From assembly GCF_000512585.2 (NCBI RefSeq), contig NC_089248.1, positions 496,001-560,000 of the forward strand: a stretch of 64,000 nucleotides of DNA, given 5' to 3'. The notes under the pieces were generated by a model, which saw nothing but the letters and a program-made list of their open reading frames with translations, made no database searches and was not told the DNA's origin. The translations under genes were made by a program, and so were the position numbers. This DNA comes from Kwoniella bestiolae CBS 10118 (taxonomy: Eukaryota; Basidiomycota; Tremellomycetes; Tremellales; Cryptococcaceae). This document shows positions 1 to 11,600 of the stretch, in pieces (the stretch's first letter is position 1; each line of letters begins with the position of its first letter).

Positions 1-2724
1 AGCAAGTACAATGCAGAGCAGGAGGAGCTGAACAAGCAGATCGCAGAGGTCAAAGTGAAGCTTGTAGGTGCAACTATCTCCGTCACCAGTGAAATGCAAC
101 GCGGAGATGCTGACTGAATATCTCTCAACTTTCATTTGCTCTAACCAACTATAAATGACAATCTTCTCATGGGATATACTATTTGCTCATCACCAACTGC
201 TTGCCCACCCACCCGCAGGACGCCATCCGCTCCCGAATCTCCCTCACCCAAGCTCCTCAAGGCGGTGACCGTCGATCAGAGATCAAAGCTGAGATGGACT
301 CTTTGCGAGGGGACCAAGCGAAATTCAAGGGGGATAGGAACAGGTTGTTCGACGAGATGAAGAAGTATCAGGAGGCGTTGGCCAAGAAGATCAAGGATGT
401 TCAGGGGCAGAAGGGGAAGGTTAGTTATAGGACTACTGGGGAGATTGATGAGAGGATTAGGTGAGTCTGATTCTCTATTTCATGGTGCTGTCTTCGAAGG
501 TACGCTGGGTCTTGTTTCTCTCTGCGTTTTATTAGAGATAAGTTGGCGAGGCGAAAAATTGTAGATTTGATTACACTTACTTTTCCTATCTGTTGTCATC
601 TTGTCATCATTTTCTTAGCTTGTATTCATCTTGTCACTGCTCGAGAAATCCCTTCCATCTCATTCTGGAATGTGATTGGGATTTTTGACCTCCTTGTTTC
701 GGTGTTTCTTATCTCAATGTGTTACTACTTTTGCATAACAACCGTACCATAATTTCAACGCTAACCACCCTCCCCCACAGCTCTCTCGAAAAACAAATCG
801 AATCCGGCTCCCTCAAACTAATCGACGAGAAAAAATCCCTCGCCGAAATAACCTCCCTGAGACGATCTCGTAAAGTCCTCGAATCCACCGGATCAGTCGA
901 CGATGCCATCGCAGCTGATAAAACCAAGATTGACGAGCTGAAGAAACAACTGGACGACCCAGAAGCTAAGAAGGTCAATGAAAGATTCGATGCGCTCAAG
1001 AAGGAGATGGATGGGTTGAGGGCCGAGGGCGATAAGGCTTATGAGGAGAGGGGGAGGCTGTTTGATGAGAGGAATAAGTTGAGTAAGGAGATGGTGAGTT
1101 GGTTTGCCTTGGTGGTGTATCCGGAATCCGAAGTGGGGCGGGAGGGGGTTGTCGGGATGGTGTTGGGATTGACATGGAGGGTGTGGATGTGCGGATGGGT
1201 TAGCATGTAACGGCTAGATAATGAGGAGAGCCGCGAGGAGATTAGACGGGCTCTACATATTGCATCTTCCAAGCTCCGATGTCTTGTCTTCCCTCTTGGT
1301 GTTCCTATCAATGGAGGTAGCATGCTAACCTTTGGCACCCTCCAGGACGAGCTGTACGAAAAGAAGAGACAATCCGCTCAAGGTCACCGAGAAGCCAACG
1401 ACAAGTGAGTTGACGATCAAGCATATGCACATTGATCTTACTGATCTCTACTCCTCACACAAGGTACTACGCCAAAGTGCAGGCCGACCGACAAGCCCGA
1501 CAAGAACGTTTCAAAGCTGAAAAAGCCAAGGAAGACGCCGCCCGACGAAACGAGGAGATCACCCGACTAAGGGAAGAAGCCAAAGCTCCAGCCTTCACCT
1601 CCGAGATCGACGACTGTGGAGTTTTGATCGGATGGTTTAAAGGGAAATACGGTTCTGGCGAGGTGCCCTCCACTCATGCAGGGGACAAGGTGAATGAAGA
1701 GAAGGTATTGGAAGGTGTCAAAGCCCTTGAGATTAGGAAGGTAGATTCCGAAGATGCTTTCAAGGGAATGACGTTGAAGAAGAAAGATGCAGATGAGGAA
1801 CTTGGCGGGTTCTTCGGAGGAGGTGGGAAATCCAAAAAAGGCAAGAAAGGAGGAAACAATAAAAAGTCGGGAGCTGCTACGCCTGCTTCGGAGGGGACTT
1901 CTACCCCTTCCGCCGGGGCTGGCGCGGTCAACCTCCCTATGAGTTTACTCAGTGCGTTGTTGAGTCTTGGCATCCCCCCTCCATCGGGCAAGGAGGATGT
2001 GCAAAGGACTGTGGAGGATTTGGAAACTAAGAAGGCGTGGTTTGAAGCTAATTCTGCTGCTAAGACTAAGGTGGGTACAATATCTTGCAACTTGAAACAC
2101 CCTGTCGAACGATCACAGGTGTCCCTTTTTTGCCTCATTGGGCTTTGCACTTCGTCGTATATGTGCAGACAATTGGATCAAGCTGACGGTCTCATTTACA
2201 TCTTGTACAGGCTGAGATCGAAAGAGTAGAGAAATTAGTAGCCAAATTACAAAAGAAGAATGCCGGTATCCTCGATAACGATGACGAGGAGGAAGAGAAA
2301 GCTACCACTTCGGGAGATGAAGTACCAGTTGAGAAAGGTGGTGCTAAAGAGCCTTTACACAGTGGGTATTACTCTTTATACAATCAGCTTCTGAAGTGTT
2401 GTCGATGTAATGAGCACATCAAGCTGATAAGTTGGTGTACGTCTAGCCGTCGCTGTTGCTGGTGAAGCTACTGGCACGGAGATTGTAGAGGATGAAGGTG
2501 AACAGGTGAGTTGTTGTTTCTGCATATCGAGCTCGCACCCTTGTTGGCTATGATTGGTCTGTCGTGTTGCATTACGTAGGATGTTCGAATGAAATGGCGA
2601 CTGATTTACATTCGTTTGCCGCTCTCAGCTTCCCACAAGAGAAGACGATGCTTCCCCTGAAGTGAAAAAGGTAGATTCGGCATTGGAAGAGCTCAAAGAG
2701 GCCGAAGCATTGGAAGAGGCCTAG
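1..2724 (+). CDS. BFR1: Bfr1-like nuclear segregation / polysome-associated coiled-coil protein (5' end outside window)
   Basis: In yeast, Bfr1 is an mRNP- and polysome-associated protein linked to secretion and ploidy; that role is family knowledge. Spliced exons seen: 1-63, 219-460, 781-1093, 1346-1404, about 1465-2069, then three short 3' exons, with TAG at 2722-2724. The product is long heptad-like coiled coil rich in Lys, Glu and Arg: exon 2 encodes AEMDSLRGDQAKFKGDRNRL, exon 3 LEKQIESGSLKLIDEKKSL, and the family-like KYYAKVQADRQARQERF spans the exon 4/5 junction. A Gly/Lys-rich stretch (GGFFGGGGKSKKGKKGG) and Ser/Thr/Pro linker follow, then a helix (AEIERVEKLVAKLQKKNAG) and an acidic tail ending EALEEA. 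The start codon lies upstream of base 1. Frame and phase agree at each junction checked. Confidence 0.8.
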
Positions 2725-3663
2725 TTGGATCTCATTAAAAAAATTGTGCTTTCTTACGCAAGACGAAACGGATTGCTGCTGGAGATGGGTTCATTGGTGT
2801 TATGCGTGTTGCTACTTTGAGGATGGATGCATGGCCTTGAATGAAGTGTTGCATGAGAGAGAGAGCTATGTATAGCATAAGAATGTTACAGTATTATCAA
2901 ATCCATTTTGACATGGTATGGATGGATACCCTCCCTGAGCTGCCGAAGTGAGCCATCAGATCTCGGTATAACATCTCCATAAACCAAGTATGGTAGATCG
3001 GATTTATCTTTTCTTCCTCTCCTCTCCATGTCCACGGGCCGGAGTTGTGTCAAGGCAGAGAGAGGAGTTAAAGCGAATTAATTCGCATGTCCCCTCACCT
3101 CTCACGCCATATACCGTTATCGCTCTCCGTCAGGGTAAATCATACGAGGAAAAGTAGAAAAGTCAGTCCCGGCTGTTATCTTTTTGTTGCGTACAAGTAT
3201 CGGACTGATTGACCGATGGACGATGGTGCGATGGGGGTCACTCGTATCTTGGCGTGAGGTGAAGTGGATGGTATATCACTCACTCTTGATTGTCTAATAT
3301 CCTATATCCAAATTATACCATCATATCGTACCCTTCTTGTATGCTTTTCGGCAGATCGGCAGATAAAAAACCACATATACAGATTAGGAAGACGAGACAC
3401 GACCTATTTCTTCGTCATACCTTGTACCTCATAGTACATTATTCTTAGGCTGTTCTCCATTCACGTCCGGGTCGACGTAGACATCGTTCATGACGAGTAG
3501 TGCTTGATTCTTTCGATAACGAGCCGTATATAGATATATGTACTAGATATAGATTGAAAGGATCATATCACCTCCTCGCCATCAACCCATCTTCTCAACA
3601 TACCAACCTGATCAGAACTATTGTAGGAACGAACGAACGAACGCAAAGATAGAGATCACCAGG
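2725..3663. other. Intergenic region between BFR1 and the F-box-like gene
   Basis: No coding frame is supported. It should hold the BFR1 3' UTR and the promoter of the next gene. A TATA-like stretch lies near 3526-3540, and a short GAAC tandem repeat (about 3628-3643) lies just upstream of the next start codon. Confidence 0.5.
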
Positions 3664-4986
3664 ATGTCCATCCAAAAGCCATGCAAGTGAGTCCTAAATT
3701 CGTTCACCTACTCCCGCTCCTACCATCTCGTGCCCCTCTGCTCTTTACACTCTCTCACACGCTCATACGCAATACGTCGTCTCATCATGCTAATTCCATT
3801 GGTACACAGTTTCACCCGCACCCCCCTCCCCCTGCCGTACGACCTCCTCCATCTCCTCCTACAAGACCTCCTCTCCAGCTCGTCCTTTCACACCCTCGCG
3901 ACTCTCGCTAGGCTCTCTAAGGAGTACTATTCCCATATCATACCGCTGATATACAGACACGTACACATAACCTCCGACGAGCAACTACAATCGTTCCTTA
4001 CTATCCCGCTAACAAGGAGGGAAGAGAGCGATAAAAAGAAACGGAAGATCGTTGATACGGTACTGGGGAAGAACCGATCTAGGTCGAACTCCTTGGAAGA
4101 TACCTCCGGAGGGAATAGGAAGATCCAGAATCTCTCTTTAGTCCAATCCCTCACATTAGACGTATACCCCTCAAGAACAAGCTTCAAACTCTCCTCCAAA
4201 CTCCCTCAACCCCTCCAAACACCCCTACTCACATTTACCCCCCACGCATTGGAGAATCTCCAAGAGAAGTTGAGTAGATCTGGCGCACCTAGGATATTAG
4301 TCTCGTTCTGGGCCAAGCATCTTCCAGGACTTGTAATGCCCCGTAAGATCATAGTAGATTATTCGACCCTCGATCTCAGTGAGGACGAAGAGGGTAGATT
4401 GGGGGATACGATGAGTGGGATGAGCATCTCGCTGCAATCTTGGTCTGAGAGCTGTACTCTACAGGAGGTCGAGTTGAGAGGGGAGAGATGGTTGGGGATT
4501 TTACCTGGACCTGGAGTTGGTGTGAGGATGATACATACGTCTACTGACCTTGTCGATGGTGATAGTAATACCATAGAAGATGGAGAAGGAGAAGTGGAAG
4601 ATTTGGTAACGGTCAATGAAACGCTACTCAACCCTTCCAACGAGCCTAGTCCAACGACATTGGCACTTATCGAATCGCGTAACAAACTAGTCTCTCAGAG
4701 GGTCCAATCGCTTATCCTGGGACTGCGAACCTCTCAAGCATTATCCGAAACCTACCATTCCCCAGCCCCGTTAGACTGGAGTATGCAAGGTATATTACCT
4801 CGTCCGATTGGGGTTGAGGAGATGGACGACGAAGAGAGATATGTGGAGAATCAGAGGGAGAAGAGGAAGGTTGTGGATGATATACTCAATGGGCTTGATG
4901 AGGTTTGTCCGAAGATTACTCAAAGGTACGGCAGGATAGGTGAGGATGGGAGGAGGGAATTGGGGTGTTTGACTTGGGTTGAGTAA
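3664..4986 (+). CDS. F-box-like protein (unassigned)
   Basis: Two exons, 3664-3686 and 3810-4986, giving about 399 aa. The short first exon encodes MSIQKPC; the intron 3687-3809 has a GTGAGT donor, a GCTAAT branch-like motif and an ACAG acceptor, and joins in phase to NFTRTPLPLPYDLLHLLL. The N-terminus reads as a degenerate F-box (LPYDLLHLLLQDLL, then FHTLATLARLSKEYYSHIIP and LIYRHVHI), the typical fungal opening where an Skp1-binding helix pair precedes a variable substrate-binding region. No leucine-rich or WD repeats are visible; the rest contains Ser/Thr-rich and acidic stretches. It resembles the F-box genes at 16-21 kb in this segment only. An E3 ligase adaptor role is inference. A continuous frame from an ATG inside the intron was not chosen because the spliced start gives a cleaner N-terminus. 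Confidence 0.6.
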
Positions 4987-5304
4987 ACGAAGAGAGAAAT
5001 AGATGTTGGAACTGGTTGCGTTAGCAAAAGGGGGGTTGGAGATGATAGATAGACTTAAATTTTATTTTTATTTTTGTTTGCAAACGATTTTGTAAAACTG
5101 TTGAAAACAAAAACTATCAACTTGTAGATATGAACCTCGAGAAACTTTGGATGTCTCCTTTTTGCTCTCGAAAGAATAGAATTATAGAAATACATAGATG
5201 AGTATCAAAACCATGCAAATGCCTAGCAACATTGCAACATTATCCAAGAGCTAAAATCCGTACCACTCGGCCATTCACATTTTGTAAGGCAGTATAGCAC
5301 CCGC
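4987..5304. other. Convergent 3' intergenic region
   Basis: This lies between the F-box-like gene (+) and CDC45 (-). It is AT-rich with T- and A-runs near 5055-5110 that suit polyadenylation on the plus strand. No gene seen. Confidence 0.5.
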
Positions 5305-8173
5305 CTAACCCGACCGGAGGTGTAAACTCTCTATGAACCCTTGTAAATCCTCTTGAGCCACTTCCACCACACTCGTATCGAACATATCGTGCTTGGTACC
5401 CGAACCTGACTCTTCAGCTGCGTGTTGGAAGGCTAAACCGAATTTGCTATTTGGATCAAGGTGGATCAGCTTTGCCTGTTCTTACCTGCGCTCGGGCGAG
5501 AGAACGATGAGGTGAAAACGATGACAATAGCCTAGGATGCTACATCGAGATCCGTCTTTCAGACTTTCACTCGATGCCCGATACCCAAGAGCGAACAGGA
5601 TGAAACGATCCTCTTCCCGAGCCGCATAACGGCCCTCCTCGATCTGTTCACTTAAAAAGAATGTACAACTCACTTCTTCCTGACATCCCCAAACTCCGGC
5701 GCCCCCGTAACACCCACAACCATATACGATCCCCTCTCCTCATTCAGACAAGCCACTACGAACGGCAAAGCCTTAACCTTCCCATTATTTGTCTTCGCCT
5801 GTCTCTCCGCCCACCTATCTCGCGTGGCATCCACCAACCAGATGGCCAGACGTGATAGCGTCGAGGGGTGGGAGAACAGCCTGAGATCGGGTCCTTCTTT
5901 CAGGATTGCTAGTCTGAAGGTACGGAGGGAACGGATGATGGTTTTGTCTAGGAGGGCTGATCCTGCGCGGATGATTGATCGGTGGAGGGTCATTGAGAGG
6001 GGGAGGGAACGACGAATTAGGGCGATACTGTGATTGAAAGGGGTTAGTAAACTTATTTCCAGTATAAGACTGATGTCGAGTCGGTTGAATATGAGTTCAG
6101 AAGCAGAGAACTGGAGCTGAGCCATCCAGATTGTATACAATTACGACAAAGGTTCAGGAAACACTAGAAGAACTCCCACTCACTCATCACAGGCATCATA
6201 GGCAATCCAGAAATTCGTAGTCCCCCAATTATCCCTCCTCTTCTTCCTCTCCTCTCCACTGCCCTCCCCATCCCCCTCATTCCCATTATTATCCTCATTC
6301 GGATCCTGATTCTCCTTCCCATCAGCCTTTGAAGCCTCCGACTCCCTCGTATTGACATTCCATCTCGTCGTTCCTCCAAACCACTCTCCACCACCCTTCC
6401 CACCTTCTCGATCCACTTCCAACCTCACTCCTACTGCTATGTCCAATAACGACGATATCACCTCCACAGCATCAGCAGCGGACAGAGATGTAAGTTGAAA
6501 TCCGAATGATCTCGTGAAGCTGGGATAGGAAAGTTCGATGAGACCATACTCTGGTGCGATTGATTCGAGCTGTTCGGGCAGTTTGCGTTTCAGGTCCATA
6601 TCCATGTGAGACCATGATTGTTGGCATTGCTGGAGGGAGAAACTATGATATCGGACGATAACAGCTAATCAGTCCACAAGCGACAATGTCTGCTAGCTGA
6701 GTAAAGTAGGGGAAGGACTTACCCCATCTTAGCCAACAACCCCTGTAACTTCTTCCTTCCCTTCTCCTTCCATATCCCTAATCGTCCAGCAACATATCCA
6801 GAATGCAACATCGATTCATATAGATTCCAATGCCTGTACAGCATAAATCGTAGCTCCGCCGATTTCACTATACTCCTATCATCCGGATTAGGTATTTTGA
6901 CACCACCCGCACTCGCCGGATCATGGTTGAGTCGCACAACCTCATCCTGGAATATCGACTGATAAGATTCATAAGAATCTCTGTCGATTTTTGACGTTAT
7001 ATATTGATGTGTTACAGATAAGATCGCATACCATAGTATATCGTTATCTGCTCTTTCTAGTACCGTCGCCAATAGGTATATTGTCAATGCGACGGATTGA
7101 CCATAAGACGTTCCGGAAGCATAGTACCGCTGTATTCGCTCGTGGTGCGCTTCTCTCACTGCTCGGGGGAGTCGACGCGGCTGTGCAAAACATATATCAA
7201 TATACTGTGGTTGAGGTATAGGGAGTTAAGGGGGAGCAACTCACCCTATCATCATCCTCCCTCTGCCTCTTGAATTTTGGCTCTGTCGAACCTGCTTTAC
7301 GCCTCTTCCTCGCTCGCTTGGACGGTGACCCATTTGCATCTGCTTCATTTTCATCCTCCTCGTCTCCGTTCTCCTCATCTTCTTCAGCTTCATCAGACTC
7401 ATCCTCATCGCTCTCATCGTCCGACGACCCAGAATCAGAAGGCTCGTACTATCGTCAACCGCAAGCGTCAATTGAACTTCTATAAAACTAACCAGGTGGA
7501 CTGAGTTTTTGTTACCCACCTCCAGAGCTTCCCAGCTCTTCTTGACATTATCCATAACCTCAGTAAACTCATCTCCATCACCCCATACCCAGATTTTCCC
7601 TTCGCTCGATTCTGGATCTTCCGATATATTTATATCTATTCCGAAGAGGTTTTGTAAATTCCATGGACGGTGGGAATCGATAATGTGTAGATGGCAGGAA
7701 GAGGGGAGTTCGAAGTATGATGAGAGTGTTAAAAGAGATCCGAGGGAAAGGAGAATTAGGGTGTGTAGCTGTTGATGTCAAAGCAAATCAGGAATGGGTA
7801 CGATAGCAGTGAAAGAACACGCGGGAGGGCGTTTACCTCTTCAGAAGCGAGAGCCTCATCTCGCCTCGTCTCAAGTTCGGAGTATCCTCCTACAGGTACC
7901 AAGCGATATGGTACATCGTCATTCTTGAATAATGAACATAATATTCGTGCTCCTAGTAATCCGTCCTAAAATACGTTTACAGTCAGCTAGATCTAGGTCC
8001 ACAGGAAAGATGAGGGACAATTAGCTCACTACATCCGTTCCAGCTAGTATTACCACACCTCCACTTCCTGATCCCCCTTTCCTTCTTACACGAGATACTA
8101 TCGAGTTGTAGGCATGGGTATAGGTGAGATCGGATGGATGAAGGTCGTCCGAGGGTGGAAGGAGGAGGGGCAT
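5305..8173 (-). CDS. CDC45: Cdc45, replicative helicase (CMG) subunit
   Basis: Cdc45 joins Mcm2-7 and GINS to form the replicative helicase. ATG at 8173; exon 1 (8173-8030) and exon 2 (7965-7837) together encode the conserved N-terminal DHH-like start: VRRKGGSGSGGVVILAGTDV then DGLLGARILCSLFKNDDVPY. Exon 3 carries the hallmark HIIDSHRPWNLQNLFGI. An acidic Asp/Glu/Ser-rich region with a basic KRARK patch follows, as in the family. Then come RYYASGTSYGQSVALTIYLL and NDILWYAILSVTHQYI, and near the C-terminus ALPFVVACLNEERGSYMVVG; the protein ends GFIESLHLRSG with TAG at 5307-5305. There are several short introns. The gene is divergent from PLD1, and two ACGCGT boxes lie 205-253 bp upstream of the ATG, fitting G1/S regulation. 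Identity is firm; exact inner exon borders were not all fixed. Confidence 0.93.
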
Positions 8174-8671
8174 TTGAGCCTATAAAGCAGGGGTAATTTC
8201 GCTTGTTCTGGTCTTGGTAGTTATCGGTAAGGTTCTTCTAACTTTCAGACTTTCTCTCGATCGATCGCGGTCCCTGTGTGATGGTCGGTCTTGAGTGATA
8301 CCAATGATGTTTGAGTGCTTGCTTGATCTGACAAGTAGAGTAAAGTAGATGACTTCCAACAATTAAAGACTATCCAAACGCGTCGAACAAAGTCAAACCA
8401 GCCATTAATGTTTTTCATCAACGCGTCTGGCATGGAGTATTTTTACGTAATTGATGGGATTCGTGCTTCGGAGGATAAATAATATTCCATTGAGCTATGA
8501 CGCAAGCCGAGTTAACCGTAGTTTATAGTACTACTCTAGTATTCACACGACACTCATAGCAAGATCATCAATACCTATCCGTCCATATCTATATCTCCAC
8601 TCCAACTCGTATCCTCTATACTACCTTACCGCAAGACACCAGACAACCCAGGATAGGATAGGACACCCACG
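8174..8671. promoter_or_regulatory. Divergent promoter region CDC45 / PLD1
   Basis: 498 bp between two divergent start codons. It holds two ACGCGT hexamers (8378-8383 and 8421-8426), the MCB sequence bound by MBF in other fungi. No separate gene is supported. Confidence 0.6.
8378..8426. promoter_or_regulatory. Paired ACGCGT (MluI cell-cycle box) sites
   Basis: Two palindromic ACGCGT hexamers start 43 bp apart, at 8378 and 8421, upstream of CDC45. MCB boxes bind the MBF complex (Swi6 with Mbp1/Res) and drive G1/S transcription of replication genes in ascomycetes; the same role here is inference. Confidence 0.55.
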
Positions 8672-11600
8672 ATGGCAACACCTATAGCCGACCACCACAA
8701 CTCGTCCAAGAAACCTAACCCAACCTCTCACCCTTTCTCAAAACTCCGTTCGAAAGTAGATCATCTCCAGTCCGATTTATCGAGGTTGGGTATAGCCATT
8801 TCGACGACTTTGAATCCGAACCACAGACACGATGAGGCATGGGAGCAGGAGGTGGACGCTAAGATTGAGGCTATAAGGGATCAACATAGGTAGGATTTGT
8901 CTCTGTTGTTCAGTTTAGGGATTTGAATTGGGGCGGAGAATGAGGAGATAAAGGGTGAAATCTGAGAGGTAAGGAGACGAAGTGGTAGATGTAGGGGATG
9001 AGTGGGACATGGGAGTGTAGAGGAGGGACATGGGAGAGTAGAGGAGGGACAAGAAAGGAGCACGGGGAGAGGTAGTGGGAGAAGGAAGGCGGACCAAGGA
9101 GGGGGAGGGATAACGGAGGAAATAAGAACCCCAAAAGCTCTCGCACCTGATCTTGCTGGAGCCTCTCCAAGTCTTCACAGCTGATCTACCTCTCGGTTCA
9201 CTCAGATATCGTTCGTTCAGCGGTGAGCGTGATGGCAACGTGGTGAAGTGGGCGGTGGATGGCCATGGTATGTGGGATTTCTCGCTTTCCGAATGGCATC
9301 CTAGAGCCCTCGAGAGCATCAGGATGGTGCTCGAGGTTGAAGATTGGGCTGCGAGTGTCAAGACGATATGAAAATGGGTTCCAATAACGGTAGAAAGAGG
9401 CTGACCGGGAGGTGTAGATTATTTTTGGGCTCTTTCCGAAATTATCGATGGAGCGAAAGAAGTAGGTATTTCAGTTGATAGGCTGGGTAGTCTTACAGAT
9501 CTGGCTAATGGTAGAGAATGACAGTGTATAATGATTCTCGATTGGTGGTTATCCCCCGAGCTACAGGTGAGCTATAATACCCAAACAGAATATCCGGTCA
9601 AACAGCTTATCAAAGTGAGCTAGCTACGACGTCCTGCAGCTTTGTTTCCTGAATGGCGATTGGATCGATTGATCAAGAAGAAGGCGGAGGAGGGTGTTAG
9701 GGTGTATGTCATGGTATACAAGGAGGTAAGTTATATCTGACTCATCTGTTGTGATGGCACAAGAGCTTATAATGAATTCTCTTGAAGGTCGATTTGTCTA
9801 TGAGTTTATCGTCGAAACATACCAAAGTAAGTTTCTAGCTTCTTTCTGTTTTCCCCTCTGTTGCACGGGCTTATAATTCGTCTCTTGTTTTAGCACGCTC
9901 TCGAAGATCTTCACGAGAACATCTCTGTCATGCGACATCCGGATCACAGTGGAGGTAAATTACCTTATCTCTCATCCTCAAGATCATGCTAATATAGGTA
10001 TCTAGGTGAACTGGTATATTATTTCTCGCACCACGAGAAACTTTGTGTAGTAGACAACAAGATCGCAGCTATGGGTGGCCTCGACGCATGTTTCGGCAGA
10101 TGGGATACTAGAAACCATCCTTTGTCTGATGTACATCCCACGGAGTTCTACAAATCGTTATTCCCAGGTCAAGATTACAACAATTCTAGAATTATGGATT
10201 TCCAGGTATGTTAGCTGAGTTTCGTTCATGAAAGGAAAGCTGATTGTGGTGTCTTTGATTGGATAGACCGTGGATAAATATACGAGTAACGCTCTGGCCA
10301 TCCAGGACGCACCTAGAATGCGTGGGTATTGACCCTCTTCTATGAGCTATCAACGCAGCATAGTATGCCTGTCAACTGATGTATGTTTGTAGCCTGGCAC
10401 GATGTCTCCTTAACATTGCTTGGACCCTCTGTCGTGGACCTGGTCCAACATTTCTGTGAAAGATGGAACTTCGTCAAAACCATCAAGTAAGCTGTCGGAA
10501 CACTTGCCCCAAGGTTTGACAAGCTGATGGAGCCTCAACTTCACAGGTACAAGCACGATAAGCGAATGGAATGGCTCTCCCTTCCATCTCGTAAGTCAGC
10601 TAGTCCATGATGACTGCCGAGAAGCTGAGTCAATGAAGCATAGCCTGGGACAACGTCATGTCGCGACACGACGAAGAGAAAAAAATCAAAGATAATGAAT
10701 TTAGATCGCACCATCCTCATTTATCGGATTGGAAAGACGTCAGTCTCTTTCTCTGTACAAAGTTCGGTTTTAGGCTAACAAGTCATGACGGGATATAGCG
10801 AGGAAGACAGTTTTTCCATCCTTACCATTTCCCACCTTCCGAAGCTCCTCGAGCGGCAGAACCTGTCCCTTACGGTACTTGTCGTGTTCAGGTGGGTTCA
10901 GTTGGCTAATGTGTGTGGCAGAATAGCTGACAACGGTGGTGTTCGTATGAGCAGGTCCTTCGTTCCGCTGCTGATTGGAGTCATGGCATCTTGCTAGAAC
11001 ACAGTATCCAACGTGAGTGTGCTGCTTCGTGACGTTGTACCGGAAATGAGCTGACGGAATATCGGTTATTCTAGAGGCATACATCGGGTTGATCAGAGAA
11101 GCCAACCACTGCATTTATATCGAGAACCAATTCTGTGAGTACACCTGCCAATCGCATAGTTGGAATCAGCTGATACGAGTCTTATTGCAGTGTAAGCAGG
11201 TTCACAACTATAACTACTCACGGCAGCTGACGGGATACTTTGTAGTATCTCATCTTGTAAGGAAGGACAGCCAGTAAAGAATCTGATCGGTGAGCTACCC
11301 CGAAGACACTTCGACGAGAACCCAGCTCATTCTCGCAATGGCAGCCCTCGCGTTGGCTCAACGAGTGATCTCTGCTGCTCAAGAAGGAAGAAAGTTCAAG
11401 ATCATTGTGCTTATTCCCGCTATCCCGTGAGTTCAGTATTACGTTTTTGCTGATCAATCGTTGTCCCACTGCTTGCATGCTGATATTTGGCATAATAGGG
11501 CCTTCGTCAGTCGATGTCCGCATAATTCATGAAGGTCAATTTGCTCATTGTGTTCCTAGCCCGGGGATATCCAATCTCAATCTGGTTTGAAAGCCATCAT

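Noticed and set aside
709..999. Minus-strand open frame over BFR1
   Set aside because: Antisense shadow of exon 3; the plus-strand frame has family-like coiled coil.
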